Part shown: piece after piece, positions 7,726 through 16,791 of the stretch | Layout of the letters: every line of letters begins with the position of its first letter | Numbering within the stretch: position 1 is the stretch's first letter | Assembly: GCF_030013905.1 (NCBI RefSeq) | Contig: NZ_CP124862.1 | Coordinates: forward strand, 2,421,051-2,485,050 | Direction of reading: 5' to 3' | Source of the DNA: Petroclostridium sp. X23 | GTDB lineage: Bacteria > Bacillota > Clostridia > SK-Y3 | DNA: 64,000 nucleotides | Translations under genes and position numbers: made by a program | Notes under the pieces: generated by a model | Database searches by the model: none | What the model saw: only the letters and a program-made list of their open reading frames with translations | Told to the model about the DNA's origin: nothing

Positions 7726-9094
7726 AGCCAACCCTCCCTCCTGCTATTTCGATGTTTATAGAAAATAACTCTGCTCCATCTTGAACTTCCATTAAATGAT
7801 ATATGCTGAAGTTATATACTTCTCCTGCCTTAAAGTCAGATGGAGAATAAGGAAATGCCAAATTACCTGCCGTGGAGATTCTTCCTTTGTATCCATAGTG
7901 AAGCATGGTAGACCTTGCAAAACTGCATATCGTATTTGCAGTATCCTGTTTATCCGCTACCACTTCTATAACGATACCCAGTTCATAACTGCTGATAGCG
8001 TTATTAGGCTCCAATGAACCCATTACGCCATTTCTTCCATATACCTTAAAATCTAAATAATATTCCATATCTGCGCCGCTAAAATTATCATCCACTCTTT
8101 CGCGAACACCTTGAATGATTTCATCTATTTGTGAAATCATAACCGGGTCACGTGTGCCTGCAATAGAAACTGTTCTATAACCGATTTTTTTAACGCCTTC
8201 CAGCTTCACTGTATATTGATCAGCAGGAATAAATCTACTACCGCTTACCTTTACCATGTTCTCTGTTTCTTGCTCGAACTTCGTTCCGGTAAGGTCCAGT
8301 ATGCCCCCGGGGCCTGGTAAAATATACGGATTTGTTTTTTCATATAAAGTATGTGCGGCTACCGACAACGTCGTACACTTACGTATGGGATTCAGCGGTT
8401 CCACCTTGAAATAATCGTCTCCAAGGTACCCGAACATACAGTCACTGCCGCTGCCCGGTGTAGCCGCTATGCAAGCACATTCAAGAATTTTGCCCAGATG
8501 TATGGCTAATCCTCTGTCATACCCTTTGTAAACCGGCAACGCGGCAAAAACAGCAGGATCATATGCTCTACCGGCCACAATCACCTGTACTTCCTGTTCT
8601 AATGCCTTTATAAAAGGTTCCATGCCCATTTGCCCGACAACCCTCTCAGTTTCTTGCAATTCCTCTTTTGTAAGTTGGGGTGCAGGATGAAGTGGTGTTA
8701 CTATTCCTTTATCTAATCTTTCTGCTACCAATTCTTTATCTATTTCCGCATCAATCGAGGCCATCTTAAATCGGAGTCCTTTTTCCCGCGCAATCTCCTT
8801 AATGATGCTTACAGTCCAGTTTAAATGCGGCGCTCCCCCGCTGCCGCCGGCAGTTCCGATAATCACCGGAATACCTTCTTCAACCGCCGCGGCAAGCATA
8901 ATTTCCAAATCTCTCTTTACAGCGCTTCTGTCAGTAAAAGATACACCCGCTCCTAGATAATAAGGCCCCGGGTCAGTCGACCCCGCATCTACAGCGATAA
9001 CATGAGGATGCCTTTTCATACCTTCTTCAAAGGATTTCACCGGAAATCCGTAGCCTAATATGGCTGTTGGTGATAAAATTCTTAATTCTTCCAA
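7715..9094 (-). CDS. DUF1446 / AtuA-like protein of the methylaspartate operon
   Basis: The 459-residue frame matches the DUF1446 (acyclic terpene utilisation AtuA) family: an N-terminal Gly-rich AVDAGSTDPGP segment, VIIGTAGGSGGAPHL near residue 80, and the GRAYDPA and GPGGILDL motifs. It begins at TTG 9094, seven bases after a GGGAGA site, since no nearby ATG exists. In Clostridia this family is found beside mesaconate and methylaspartate genes. A hydratase or acyl-transfer role on mesaconate/citramalate-like acids is conceivable, but no activity can be claimed. The stop overlaps the DUF4387 start. Confidence 0.82.
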   Translation of the reverse strand: MEELRILSPTAILGYGFPVKSFEEGMKRHPHVIAVDAGSTDPGPYYLGAGVSFTDRSAVKRDLEIMLAAAVEEGIPVIIGTAGGSGGAPHLNWTVSIIKEIAREKGLRFKMASIDAEIDKELVAERLDKGIVTPLHPAPQLTKEELQETERVVGQMGMEPFIKALEQEVQVIVAGRAYDPAVFAALPVYKGYDRGLAIHLGKILECACIAATPGSGSDCMFGYLGDDYFKVEPLNPIRKCTTLSVAAHTLYEKTNPYILPGPGGILDLTGTKFEQETENMVKVSGSRFIPADQYTVKLEGVKKIGYRTVSIAGTRDPVMISQIDEIIQGVRERVDDNFSGADMEYYLDFKVYGRNGVMGSLEPNNAISSYELGIVIEVVADKQDTANTICSFARSTMLHYGYKGRISTAGNLAFPYSPSDFKAGEVYNFSIYHLMEVQDGAELFSINIEIAGGRVGFED

Positions 9095-9137
9095 CTTATT
9101 CTCTCCCTTTCCATATAAATATTGATCTATATTATCA

Positions 9138-10382
9138 TTAACTTCTTTTTGTCAGTGCAAGAATTCTTTGCATTTCGTTATATACAATCATAAATCCCTC
9201 ATCCACACCCATTCCGGGTTTTGCTAACATCTGATCAGGCTGTGCAGCCATGGCAATATGTACGCACACCTGAGCCGAACGGTCAGTTTCATTACAGGTT
9301 CCTCCTTGATATGCGCCCACACCTTTCTCTTTACAGTATAGTACTGCTTCAATGATATTATTAATACCGCCTAAATCGGGTGTTTTTATTTGTATCATAT
9401 GTCCGGCTCTATGATCGGCAAAATATTTGATATCTTCTAAAGTATTGCACCATTCGTCCGCAACGATCTGAACATCTATTTTATTCTCATCTACCAAACG
9501 GGTTAATTCCTGCAGCGCAATCATTTGTCCTTCTCTTTCCTCTACATCTATCGGGCCTTCTATTCGAAGTTGAAAAGGATAAGCCGCTTTTTCAAGCTGT
9601 TTGAAATACTCCACCATTCTGCTATAATCATTATTAAAAGCAAGCCCTATTGTTCCATAGACATCAATATGCAATACCGGCTGATAGTCATGATCCGGCT
9701 TTAGCGTCATCACTCTGTCCCTTAACCATTCTACATACTTTAACAGCAGTTCACCATTTTCCCCAAGCTTTGTCTTCACATGATTAATCAAACCATGGGG
9801 CAGCACATCCGCCCTTTTTATAATCATTTTGTCAACATTACTATACCGTTCGTCACCGGATTGAGAAAAAATCGGGATCTCTTCTTTAGACACTTGAGTA
9901 CCATATTCTTCAGCAACCACTTCTGCCATAAGTTTTTTCTTGCTTTTAGCAACCGCATCCAATACCGCCTGTGTAATCCCATAACGAAGTGCTGTGTGTA
10001 TCCTTTTTCCAGTACCGGGATTGACAAAACTGTCAATCTCTTGCGCCAAATCCTTGAAACTTCTTAATTCTCGACCCCTTAATATCGGGGCAATATACTT
10101 CTCTATAACCGGTATAAAATCTTGCGCTAAAAACAGCGAGTCCCGTCCTCCTGCTCCGGAATACTGCACCGCCGCACAGTCTCCATAAGCAACCTGCCCA
10201 TCTTCCAGAATAAGCATTACCGAAATAGACTCCCCGGCCTGTCTTATTGCTGTAAACCCCTTTGTCACCGGTGACCCTAAATAAGTCGCCCCATCAGGCA
10301 CCGCATCCTTCTTAATCGCCCTTTGATCATCAAAGAAAAAACCGGTCCTCCCCTTCGAACAAACAACATCTACTATCCTCAT
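9138..10382 (-). CDS. Methylaspartate ammonia-lyase (EC 4.3.1.2)
   Basis: A 414-residue enolase-superfamily enzyme that eliminates ammonia from L-threo-3-methylaspartate to give mesaconate. The residues known from the Clostridium tetanomorphum enzyme appear with a constant +2 offset: His196 (ADVLPH), Asp240 (HIDVYG), Glu275 (RIEGP), Asp309 (VADEW) and Lys333 in the KTPDLGG motif. Length and motifs are complete, so it should be active. It follows glmE in the operon and performs the next step of the pathway. A heptad repeat block lies in the 206-bp gap before it. Confidence 0.95.
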   Translation of the reverse strand: MRIVDVVCSKGRTGFFFDDQRAIKKDAVPDGATYLGSPVTKGFTAIRQAGESISVMLILEDGQVAYGDCAAVQYSGAGGRDSLFLAQDFIPVIEKYIAPILRGRELRSFKDLAQEIDSFVNPGTGKRIHTALRYGITQAVLDAVAKSKKKLMAEVVAEEYGTQVSKEEIPIFSQSGDERYSNVDKMIIKRADVLPHGLINHVKTKLGENGELLLKYVEWLRDRVMTLKPDHDYQPVLHIDVYGTIGLAFNNDYSRMVEYFKQLEKAAYPFQLRIEGPIDVEEREGQMIALQELTRLVDENKIDVQIVADEWCNTLEDIKYFADHRAGHMIQIKTPDLGGINNIIEAVLYCKEKGVGAYQGGTCNETDRSAQVCVHIAMAAQPDQMLAKPGMGVDEGFMIVYNEMQRILALTKRS

Positions 10383-10512
10383 AACCTATCTCCCATCATA
10401 TAAATCCTATAATTTAATCCTTCTGCGTGCTAAATCGGACTTTTTCAGCGATCTCAAACCGTCCCATGTAACCTTCGTTTTACCGACTAAATTAGATATT
10501 TTCAAGCTTTTC

Positions 10513-10587
<75 letters not shown>

Positions 10588-10588
10588 C

Positions 10589-12040
10589 CTATCTCGGTCT
10601 TCCCACCAATCTTCCCTTTCCAATCGCATAGATATCATCTATCACCATCTGGAAGCTGACATCCCTCTTCTCAAACCGTGCTCTTTCTTCAATTTTTTCT
10701 TTATGGAAGTCTATGATATCTTTACTAAACGGAAGATTCCCGCAATCCAGCAAACGAACCGCACCATCATTGTCTCTTGCAGGCAAGATTTTTCCCAGGT
10801 TATATTTACTAGGTGCAAAAGGTACGTCAATGACGCCCGCTTCAAATGCCCTTATAATTCCTATTGCAATATCTCCTTCACCCAGTTCAAGCATCTTATC
10901 CATGATATTACGGGTTTCTGCCATAATGATGTTCATTTCACTTTCCAATTCATGGGTAAGCGGCATCCTTTGGTCAACCAGCATGGTCACCAACTGCCGG
11001 GTTGTCTTTAGCCCGTCGGCATTTGCTTCCTTGGTAGGGATCCCCATCGCTTCATGAGGTGTTTTTACAATCACCTTTGTAGCTCCTGCCAGCGCTGCGG
11101 CAGCAGCCCCCCATGAAATCACACCAAAAGCCTTTGCTTCGTCCTGCGGAAAACCTCCCATCCACTGGTGCAGTACCGTAGTAACGAATACATCACCATA
11201 TCCGTATTTCTTCAAATACTCTTCCGTTAATACTTCTAATGTACGTATTGCCGCTACATCTTGAAGCAAATTGCCGCACTGCCCGTATCCGACAGTGATA
11301 TTCTTTACTCCCTGTTCAGCTGCCAATAAGCTTTCTACGATGGCAACCGAATGAGAAATACACGGCGGCACCAAAGTCCCTGTTAGCGGGCCGAAAGGTT
11401 CTCTATTAATAGAAACCCCTGCCTCCTCATACATACCGATTAATCGGTCCGCATACTGCCAATCGTAAATCGTCTTTTCCAACGAAACACTTTTGGCATA
11501 AGGGATATTATAAGAGATACCTCCACCTTCATACGCCGTAAACCCTCCGGCAATAGATATCTCGGTTAGCAGTCTTGCGTCAGGCGTTCCGTGGCGTACC
11601 TGAACCGGTACATTTAAAGCCTCATTTACCATTCTACATGTTTCAATGCCATGATTGACCGCCGGAAATCCATTTAGAAGAGATCTCTTTGCATTCCTGC
11701 TTTCAACAATACCATTTTCAGCTTCTTGATATCGATTCTGTCTGGTGTAACTATCAATAGTAGTAGGAAGCAAATCTGCTTCCCCATGCGTCTCCAGGTA
11801 CTGCAGCAATTGTATATGCTCATCTACCAATGCAACTCCTGCACGAGGCTGAATAAGTGTAGTTCCTTTTTCTTTTGCTTTCTTCAACTTCTTAGAGAAC
11901 ACCTTTTGAGAAGGTATTTTTTTATGGTAATCTATTGCATCTTGAAAATTTACATTTTTTCCTGTAGGCCACTGCTGCAGCACTTCCTGCTGAATCTCTC
12001 TGAATATGCACTCATCTAGTTTTTTGTTCCTAAGTTCCAT
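10589..12040 (-). CDS. glmE: Glutamate mutase epsilon subunit (EC 5.4.99.1)
   Basis: Catalytic subunit of adenosylcobalamin-dependent glutamate mutase, which converts L-glutamate to L-threo-3-methylaspartate together with the sigma subunit. Starting at ATG 12040 (behind TTGGAGTTG) gives 483 residues, the length of the clostridial protein as I recall it, with first residues [11 protein letters not shown] longer frame to 12103 would add 21 residues read mostly from a heptad repeat and is not credible. Recognisable stretches include [25 protein letters not shown] and [10 protein letters not shown]. Order glmS-glmL-glmE-mal is the classical operon. Confidence 0.95.
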   Translation of the reverse strand: MELRNKKLDECIFREIQQEVLQQWPTGKNVNFQDAIDYHKKIPSQKVFSKKLKKAKEKGTTLIQPRAGVALVDEHIQLLQYLETHGEADLLPTTIDSYTRQNRYQEAENGIVESRNAKRSLLNGFPAVNHGIETCRMVNEALNVPVQVRHGTPDARLLTEISIAGGFTAYEGGGISYNIPYAKSVSLEKTIYDWQYADRLIGMYEEAGVSINREPFGPLTGTLVPPCISHSVAIVESLLAAEQGVKNITVGYGQCGNLLQDVAAIRTLEVLTEEYLKKYGYGDVFVTTVLHQWMGGFPQDEAKAFGVISWGAAAAALAGATKVIVKTPHEAMGIPTKEANADGLKTTRQLVTMLVDQRMPLTHELESEMNIIMAETRNIMDKMLELGEGDIAIGIIRAFEAGVIDVPFAPSKYNLGKILPARDNDGAVRLLDCGNLPFSKDIIDFHKEKIEERARFEKRDVSFQMVIDDIYAIGKGRLVGRPR

Positions 12041-12061
12041 GTTATCAACTCCAATCTTTTT

Positions 12062-12104
12062 AGTGGGGAGTGAGGAGTGGATAGCGGGGAGGGAATCTTC
12101 CACT
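12062..12104. repeat. Heptad-like repeat before glmE
   Basis: GTGGGGA/GTGAGGA/GTGGATA-type units lie just upstream of the glmE ribosome site. They are the inverse of the CACTCCC units after glmL, and the pair could form a long hairpin across the glmL-glmE gap. Confidence 0.7.
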
Positions 12105-12271
12105 CTGCTCCAAAATAGAATCTACTTCTATAAACGAACATTAGCTTCATTATCTGGGAATTTGGATATAGAATAATTCTATTCTAACTTTGCTTTTGAC
12201 TCTCTATACGGCACTAATAAGTTTATATTAGCTTTTTCTTCTATTTTATAAAAATGTCCTGAGAGAAGAAT

Positions 12272-12308
12272 ACTCCCCACTCCTCACTCCTCACTCCCCA
12301 CTCCCCAC
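12272..12308. repeat. Heptad tandem repeat spanning the glmL stop codon
   Basis: CACTCCT, CACTCCC and similar units run at a 7-bp period across the end of glmL. The last codons of the gene (VGSGE) and its stop are written in repeat sequence. Confidence 0.85.
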
Positions 12309-13688
12309 TAATCGTAATTCCCTTTTCAATATCCTTACCGCTGTTTCAGGATAGTGCTCACACAACAGTCCCATCGCAGCTAAAATATAACTTTTATCTA
12401 ATATCAAATCAGCTTTTTGCGGCTTTAGCATTACCGGATTTGTTTCGTCAAAAAGGCTTTGTTTCAAGATACCGGTAGGATTATTACTGTTGATGATAGG
12501 TCCTCCGGTTCCAATCACTTTAGCTAATCCGGTTACATCTTTTCCCGTTTGCAAATAAGTGACACCAAAAGGCGTATATACCGTTTCTATATTACCGACA
12601 TGCCTTTCAACGGCATGCTTTACTGCTAATGCTGCAAGTGAATCATCAACAAGCGCTGCTTCCACATTCTCATTTGAAAGAGTTTCGGGATACCTGGTAA
12701 TTTTTTCAACATGATTCATAATGGTATGGTCAGATAGGCCTGAATACTTTTCCAGTTCTTTTATCCCTACCGCTTCTGTTAGTGCCAAAGCACTGTAACG
12801 TACCCCCAGGTCTCCTTCTACGGTCCTTTTTGCAAAAGGTTCCGGAAGACCTTTCATGACAACACCGGAACGTGTTGGCTCACCACCGGCAATAGAGTGA
12901 ACATCGGTTGTAGCCCCCCCTACGTCTATTACCATTAAATCTCCTATCCCTTTTTCATTACCGACACCGGTCGATAGCTTATGGGCCGCATTTAAAACTG
13001 CTGAAGGAGTGGGCATTAATAATCCTTGTATTAAACTCTGCACTTTTGTAAGTCCTTTTGCCTGAATGATTCTTTGAAGGAATATTTCACGTATTGCAGT
13101 CCTTGCAGGCTCAATATTTAATACATTAAACTCAGGCATTACATTTTCACAAATCCTTGTTTGTTTGCCTGAACGTTCTATGATTTCCGCTGCCTGCCGT
13201 GCAACTGATTTGTTGCCGGCTACCACAACGGGAAACCGCCCTTCTATTTCAGATATTACCTTTGCATTGTGCAAAATTACATGCTTATTTCCTCCGTCAG
13301 TTCCTCCTGTCAGCAGGATGATATCCGGCATAAGCTTATTTATTTCCTGCGCCTCATCTTCATTTACTTCATAGGAATAGACCTTCAAAACTTTTGCCCC
13401 TGCACTCAACGCGGCCCTCTTTGCGGCTTCCGCCGTAAGGTCAGGCACTAAACCCACCGCCACCATTTTGAGACCTCCGGCTGCACTGCTGCAAGCAAGC
13501 CGAGTTTCGAATTCAACCTGCCCTATTTTATCTTTCAACGCCGCTTCAGCATTTTGCAACCCTTCACTAATATCCGTTTCTACCGTAGTAAAGGCCCTGG
13601 CAGTTCCAAGGATTGATTCATTGCTAATATCTACTGCCGTAACTTTTGTATAGGTACTTCCAAAATCTATTAATAAGACCGGCTGCAT
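12291..13688 (-). CDS. glmL: GlmL, MutL-type ATPase of the glutamate mutase operon
   Basis: A 465-residue protein of the GlmL/MutL family in the actin-like ATPase fold. The N-terminus has the phosphate-1 loop DFGSTYTKVTAVD, a central LLTGGTDGG lies near residue 127, and the DVGGATTDVHS phosphate-2 loop is near residue 257. It is encoded between the two mutase subunits in clostridial operons and is thought to act as a chaperone that reactivates the B12 enzyme; that role is not proven by sequence. It starts one base from the glmS stop, so translation is coupled. Its last five residues come from a 7-bp tandem repeat. Confidence 0.92.
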   Translation of the reverse strand: MQPVLLIDFGSTYTKVTAVDISNESILGTARAFTTVETDISEGLQNAEAALKDKIGQVEFETRLACSSAAGGLKMVAVGLVPDLTAEAAKRAALSAGAKVLKVYSYEVNEDEAQEINKLMPDIILLTGGTDGGNKHVILHNAKVISEIEGRFPVVVAGNKSVARQAAEIIERSGKQTRICENVMPEFNVLNIEPARTAIREIFLQRIIQAKGLTKVQSLIQGLLMPTPSAVLNAAHKLSTGVGNEKGIGDLMVIDVGGATTDVHSIAGGEPTRSGVVMKGLPEPFAKRTVEGDLGVRYSALALTEAVGIKELEKYSGLSDHTIMNHVEKITRYPETLSNENVEAALVDDSLAALAVKHAVERHVGNIETVYTPFGVTYLQTGKDVTGLAKVIGTGGPIINSNNPTGILKQSLFDETNPVMLKPQKADLILDKSYILAAMGLLCEHYPETAVRILKRELRLVGSGE

Positions 13689-14105
13689 CTACTCGTCAAC
13701 TCCCAAATCATTTTTCAGATCCGCAATGGTGTGCTCAGGAGGCGTACCGGGAGGGTATACCCTGTAAAAACCCATTTCCTTAAACTTCTTTTCTACCTCC
13801 TCAAATGATGTTTTTCCAACCACAAGATTACCGCCTACATATAGAGGCACTTTTTCCAATCCTGCTTCATCGCACTTTTCTCTTAAACCACGACAATCTA
13901 TTTCGCCATGCCCATATAATGAAGAAACCAAAATAGCATCTGCCGCGGTTTCTATTGCAGCTTTAATATATTCTTGCTGTGATACCATTACCCCAAGATT
14001 TACAATATTAAAACCGGCTTGTTTAAACGCATATTCTAAAATCTTGTTTCCTATAGCATGAACATCCGCCCCTATCACACCCATCACCAATGTCTTTTTT
14101 TCCAT
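13689..14105 (-). CDS. glmS: Glutamate mutase sigma subunit (cobalamin-binding)
   Basis: From ATG 14105 (AAGGTGGTGG site) the protein has 138 residues, the usual GlmS size; a frame start at 14129 would include the ribosome site. The B12-binding signature D-x-H-x-x-G is present as GADVHAIG, with the following [12 protein letters not shown] and GGNLVVGK segments of the flavodoxin-like fold. The His supplies the lower axial ligand to cobalt. Together with GlmE it forms the active mutase. It is the first gene of the operon, so the promoter should lie in 14110-14300; I see no convincing one. Confidence 0.95.
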   Translation of the reverse strand: MEKKTLVMGVIGADVHAIGNKILEYAFKQAGFNIVNLGVMVSQQEYIKAAIETAADAILVSSLYGHGEIDCRGLREKCDEAGLEKVPLYVGGNLVVGKTSFEEVEKKFKEMGFYRVYPPGTPPEHTIADLKNDLGVDE

Positions 14106-14305
14106 TTTTTCCACCACCTTTTTACGCATATATTATTGTAGTATCTTATCCAATAATTTTGACTTTTAAGAGCTACAGCTTCTATACTTATAATGTAACT
14201 TTGTCGTGTCACTCTTATTATCATCCCTTCAGGCCAATATTTCAATAGATTTGAAAAGTATACTTAAATTCCGATATCCAGCTATACTTGTATACATGGA
14301 TAGAA

Positions 14306-14337
14306 TAAAAAAAGCCGCTAATCAGCGGCTTTTTTTA
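14306..14337. terminator. Terminator after dgoD (bidirectional)
   Basis: AGCCGCT and AGCGGCT arms with a 4-nt loop are flanked by A- and T-runs on both sides. Confidence 0.9.
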
Positions 14338-14356
14338 TTATTTTTAAGTATTTAAT

Positions 14357-15505
14357 TTACCATTCGGCTATGACACCATCTACTGTTCTCCAAATAGGAT
14401 TTTTCCAATTATGGCCTATCTTTGCCATCTCTCTCACTTTTTCTTCATTCACTTCTATCCCAAGTCCAGGCTTAGTCAATTTGCTAACATATCCATCTTT
14501 ATATTCAAATACGGTTTTATCTACCAGATAGTCTAGCAGATCGGAACCTTGGTTATAATGAATGCCTAAGCTCTGCTCCTGTATAAACGCATTAGGTGAA
14601 CAGAAATCCAACTGCAGGCATGATGCCAGCGCAATAGGACCCAATGGACAGTGAGGTGCTACCGCAATATCATAAGCTTCCGCCATTGCAGCTATTTTTC
14701 TAACCTCTAATATCCCTCCGGCATGACTTAAATCGGGTTGGATGATATCTACGCCTCCATCGTGAAGAAGCTTCTTGAATCCCCAGCGTGTATAATTTCT
14801 TTCACCTGTGGCAATAGGTATACTTGTACATCTCTTAAGTTCAACGAATGCTTCTTCATTCTCACATAATACCGGTTCTTCTACGAACATCAACTTATAA
14901 GGTTCCAGTTCTTTCATCAATACTTTTGCCATTCCTTTGTGCACACGTCCATGGAAGTCAACGGCGATATCCAGTTTATGCCCTGCAAGATCACGGATAG
15001 CCTGTACTCTATCCAATACATCCTGTACTACTTGAAAAGAATCAATCCATCCGATTTCCGGCGTTCCATTCATTTTTATTGCTGTGTATCCCTGTTCCAT
15101 TTTTTCTTTTGCAGCTTGTGCTACATTCCCAGGTCTATCTCCACCGATCCAGCAGTACACCCTTATTTTATCTCTAACCGCTCCACCCAGTAGTTCATAT
15201 ACCGGTACGCCAAGAGCTTTTCCTTTAATATCCCATAATGCCTGCTCAATTCCTGAAATAGCACTTGTCAAGATGGGTCCGCCTCGGTAGAACCCGCCTC
15301 GGTAGAGTACCTGCCATATATCTTCGATATCACCGGCACTTCTGCCAATTAAGTATTCTTCCATTTCCTTTACAGCTGCTGCCACAGAGTCTGCCTTACC
15401 TTCAACAACAGGTTCTCCCCAACCTACTAAACCCGATTCTGTAGTTATTTTTAAAAATAGCCAACGCGGAGGTACTTTAAATAATTCCAAACTTCTAATC
15501 TTCAT
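14357..15505 (-). CDS. dgoD: D-galactonate dehydratase (EC 4.2.1.6)
   Basis: A 382-residue enolase-superfamily dehydratase that matches E. coli DgoD closely through its whole length. Shared segments include PPRWLFLKI at the start, the GGFYRGGPIL stretch, DFHGRVHKGMAK with the catalytic His, FVEEPV and GERNYTR metal-ligand segments, and APHCPLGPIALAS with the second catalytic His. It makes 2-dehydro-3-deoxy-galactonate. It follows the GntR gene and has a good AAAGGAG site. The usual galactonate partners, DgoK kinase and DgoA aldolase, are not in this window. Confidence 0.9.
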   Translation of the reverse strand: MKIRSLELFKVPPRWLFLKITTESGLVGWGEPVVEGKADSVAAAVKEMEEYLIGRSAGDIEDIWQVLYRGGFYRGGPILTSAISGIEQALWDIKGKALGVPVYELLGGAVRDKIRVYCWIGGDRPGNVAQAAKEKMEQGYTAIKMNGTPEIGWIDSFQVVQDVLDRVQAIRDLAGHKLDIAVDFHGRVHKGMAKVLMKELEPYKLMFVEEPVLCENEEAFVELKRCTSIPIATGERNYTRWGFKKLLHDGGVDIIQPDLSHAGGILEVRKIAAMAEAYDIAVAPHCPLGPIALASCLQLDFCSPNAFIQEQSLGIHYNQGSDLLDYLVDKTVFEYKDGYVSKLTKPGLGIEVNEEKVREMAKIGHNWKNPIWRTVDGVIAEW

Positions 15506-15549
15506 GATAATAAACTCCTTTACAATTTTTTAATAATCATGTTGATGAG

Positions 15550-16245
15550 CTATGATGTATACTTACTCTTTAAAATATTTATACTTAATTCAATATTTTC
15601 TTTTAATAAAAGCCTCGCCAGCTCAGGTTCTCTGTCTTTAATCGCATTGAATATTTTTTTATGATTTTCGATACTCATAGCTGGCCCCAAATCCTTATTC
15701 ATTTCTTCAAGATGACTATAAATCAATTCTTCCAGCTTGATCATCACACTATACAGGATAGAATTTTGGGATGCTTTCGCAATACTCAAATGAAACTGAT
15801 AATCCGCAATAGAGTATTGTCTGTAATCTTGCAGCGCATTGCTCATCATATTCAAATATTGTTTTATTGTGTTAATGTCTTGCTCATTACCTTTTATAGC
15901 GGCTAGACCCACACTTTCGATCTCAATAATTTTTCTGAACTCCAATATTTCTATAATTTCTTTTTTATTCAGGCATATTACCGGAATAAAGCTTTCTGCT
16001 ATATTTTCAGCCGTTGAACCGCATACAAAACTGCCTTCCCCTTGTTTTGTGATTAATACACCCATTGTCTTCAGCTTTTGAATAGCGTTTCTGATCGTAT
16101 TTCTGCTAACATCAAATGCTCTGCTTAATTCATTCTCAGATGGTATCTTACTATTCGGAGGCCATTCTCCGCTTAAAATGAGTTCTCTCATTTGTGCGTA
16201 TACTTCGTCTACTACATTTTTTCTGCCAATCGATTTTATACCCAT
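15550..16245 (-). CDS. GntR/FadR-subfamily (FCD) transcriptional regulator 1
   Basis: A 231-residue regulator. The winged helix-turn-helix occupies about residues 10-75 (SENELSRAFDVSRNTIRNAIQKL), and an FCD ligand-binding domain with the FHLSIAKAS segment fills the rest. It is clearly paralogous to the regulator at 24184-24882, sharing the same length and an MGIK-I-R-NV start. It probably represses the sugar-acid genes. A 17-base sequence also present upstream of the transketolase operon lies about 190 bp upstream of this gene, suggesting autoregulation. Confidence 0.88.
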   Translation of the reverse strand: MGIKSIGRKNVVDEVYAQMRELILSGEWPPNSKIPSENELSRAFDVSRNTIRNAIQKLKTMGVLITKQGEGSFVCGSTAENIAESFIPVICLNKKEIIEILEFRKIIEIESVGLAAIKGNEQDINTIKQYLNMMSNALQDYRQYSIADYQFHLSIAKASQNSILYSVMIKLEELIYSHLEEMNKDLGPAMSIENHKKIFNAIKDREPELARLLLKENIELSINILKSKYTS

Positions 16246-16436
16246 ACCCTAACCCCTTATCGTATAAGATCACAAGTATTTTGCCTTATATTTCATTCTG
16301 CGTTACAAGTAACGCTACTGTCCTATATATACCAATAATACCATCTTTACTATGATTTTTAAACTTATCTTTAGCCTTTCCAATAAATAATTTGTATATC
16401 ATCTTATAATAATAAAGGCCTGCACACAACTTGTGG

Positions 16437-16453
16437 GTTGTGCTACATGTTGT
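16437..16453. promoter_or_regulatory. Putative GntR operator, copy 1
   Basis: GTTGTGCTACATGTTGT is identical to the sequence at 24029-24045. Partial variants (ACAACTTGTGGGTTGTG) lie directly beside it. The core TGT-N3-ACA is palindromic. Confidence 0.6.
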
Positions 16454-16633
16454 GACATAAGCTTGCTATAATATTGTGAATTATGGGGGTCCAGTAGGAT
16501 GGACAGGATGATTCCTCCCTACTGGAAATTTAATGAATAGACCATTACATGTTTTACTTAATCTCAATCTACAAATTAATTATAGATGATCAACTTCAAT
16601 TTAAAATCACCAAGTTATATCACACGACTGTTC

Positions 16634-16707
16634 GTAGGGGCGGACGACCCTGTCCGCCCGGTACATTGTTGCATGACCTGCGGGTGGACAGAGTCGTCCG
16701 CCCCTAC
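16634..16707. repeat. Interspersed repeat family 1, long palindromic copy
   Basis: A 74-bp element bounded by GTAGGGGCGGACGAC and its complement. The arms are nearly complementary for about 27 bp around a short AT-rich centre. The right arm recurs at 7157-7213. There is no coding capacity; it resembles a REP/MITE-type element. Confidence 0.85.
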
Positions 16708-16791
16708 AAAACCCGCATAATATATAAGTCAAAAAATTGTAATTTTACACTTGGTTGCCTGCATATCCCCAATAACGCCTGTAAAATCAAA

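Larger units (their letters stand above)
16246..16791. other. Control region and repeat between GntR 1 and the dehydrogenase
   Basis: No gene is supported. The region contains the shared 17-base operator-like site (16437-16453) and the interspersed palindrome (16634-16707). The left half is AT-rich and should hold the GntR 1 promoter, which I could not place with confidence. Confidence 0.6.

Noticed and set aside
12041..12103. N-terminal extension of glmE
   Set aside because: It would be read through a 7-bp repeat and past the proper ribosome site; 483 residues from 12040 fits the family.
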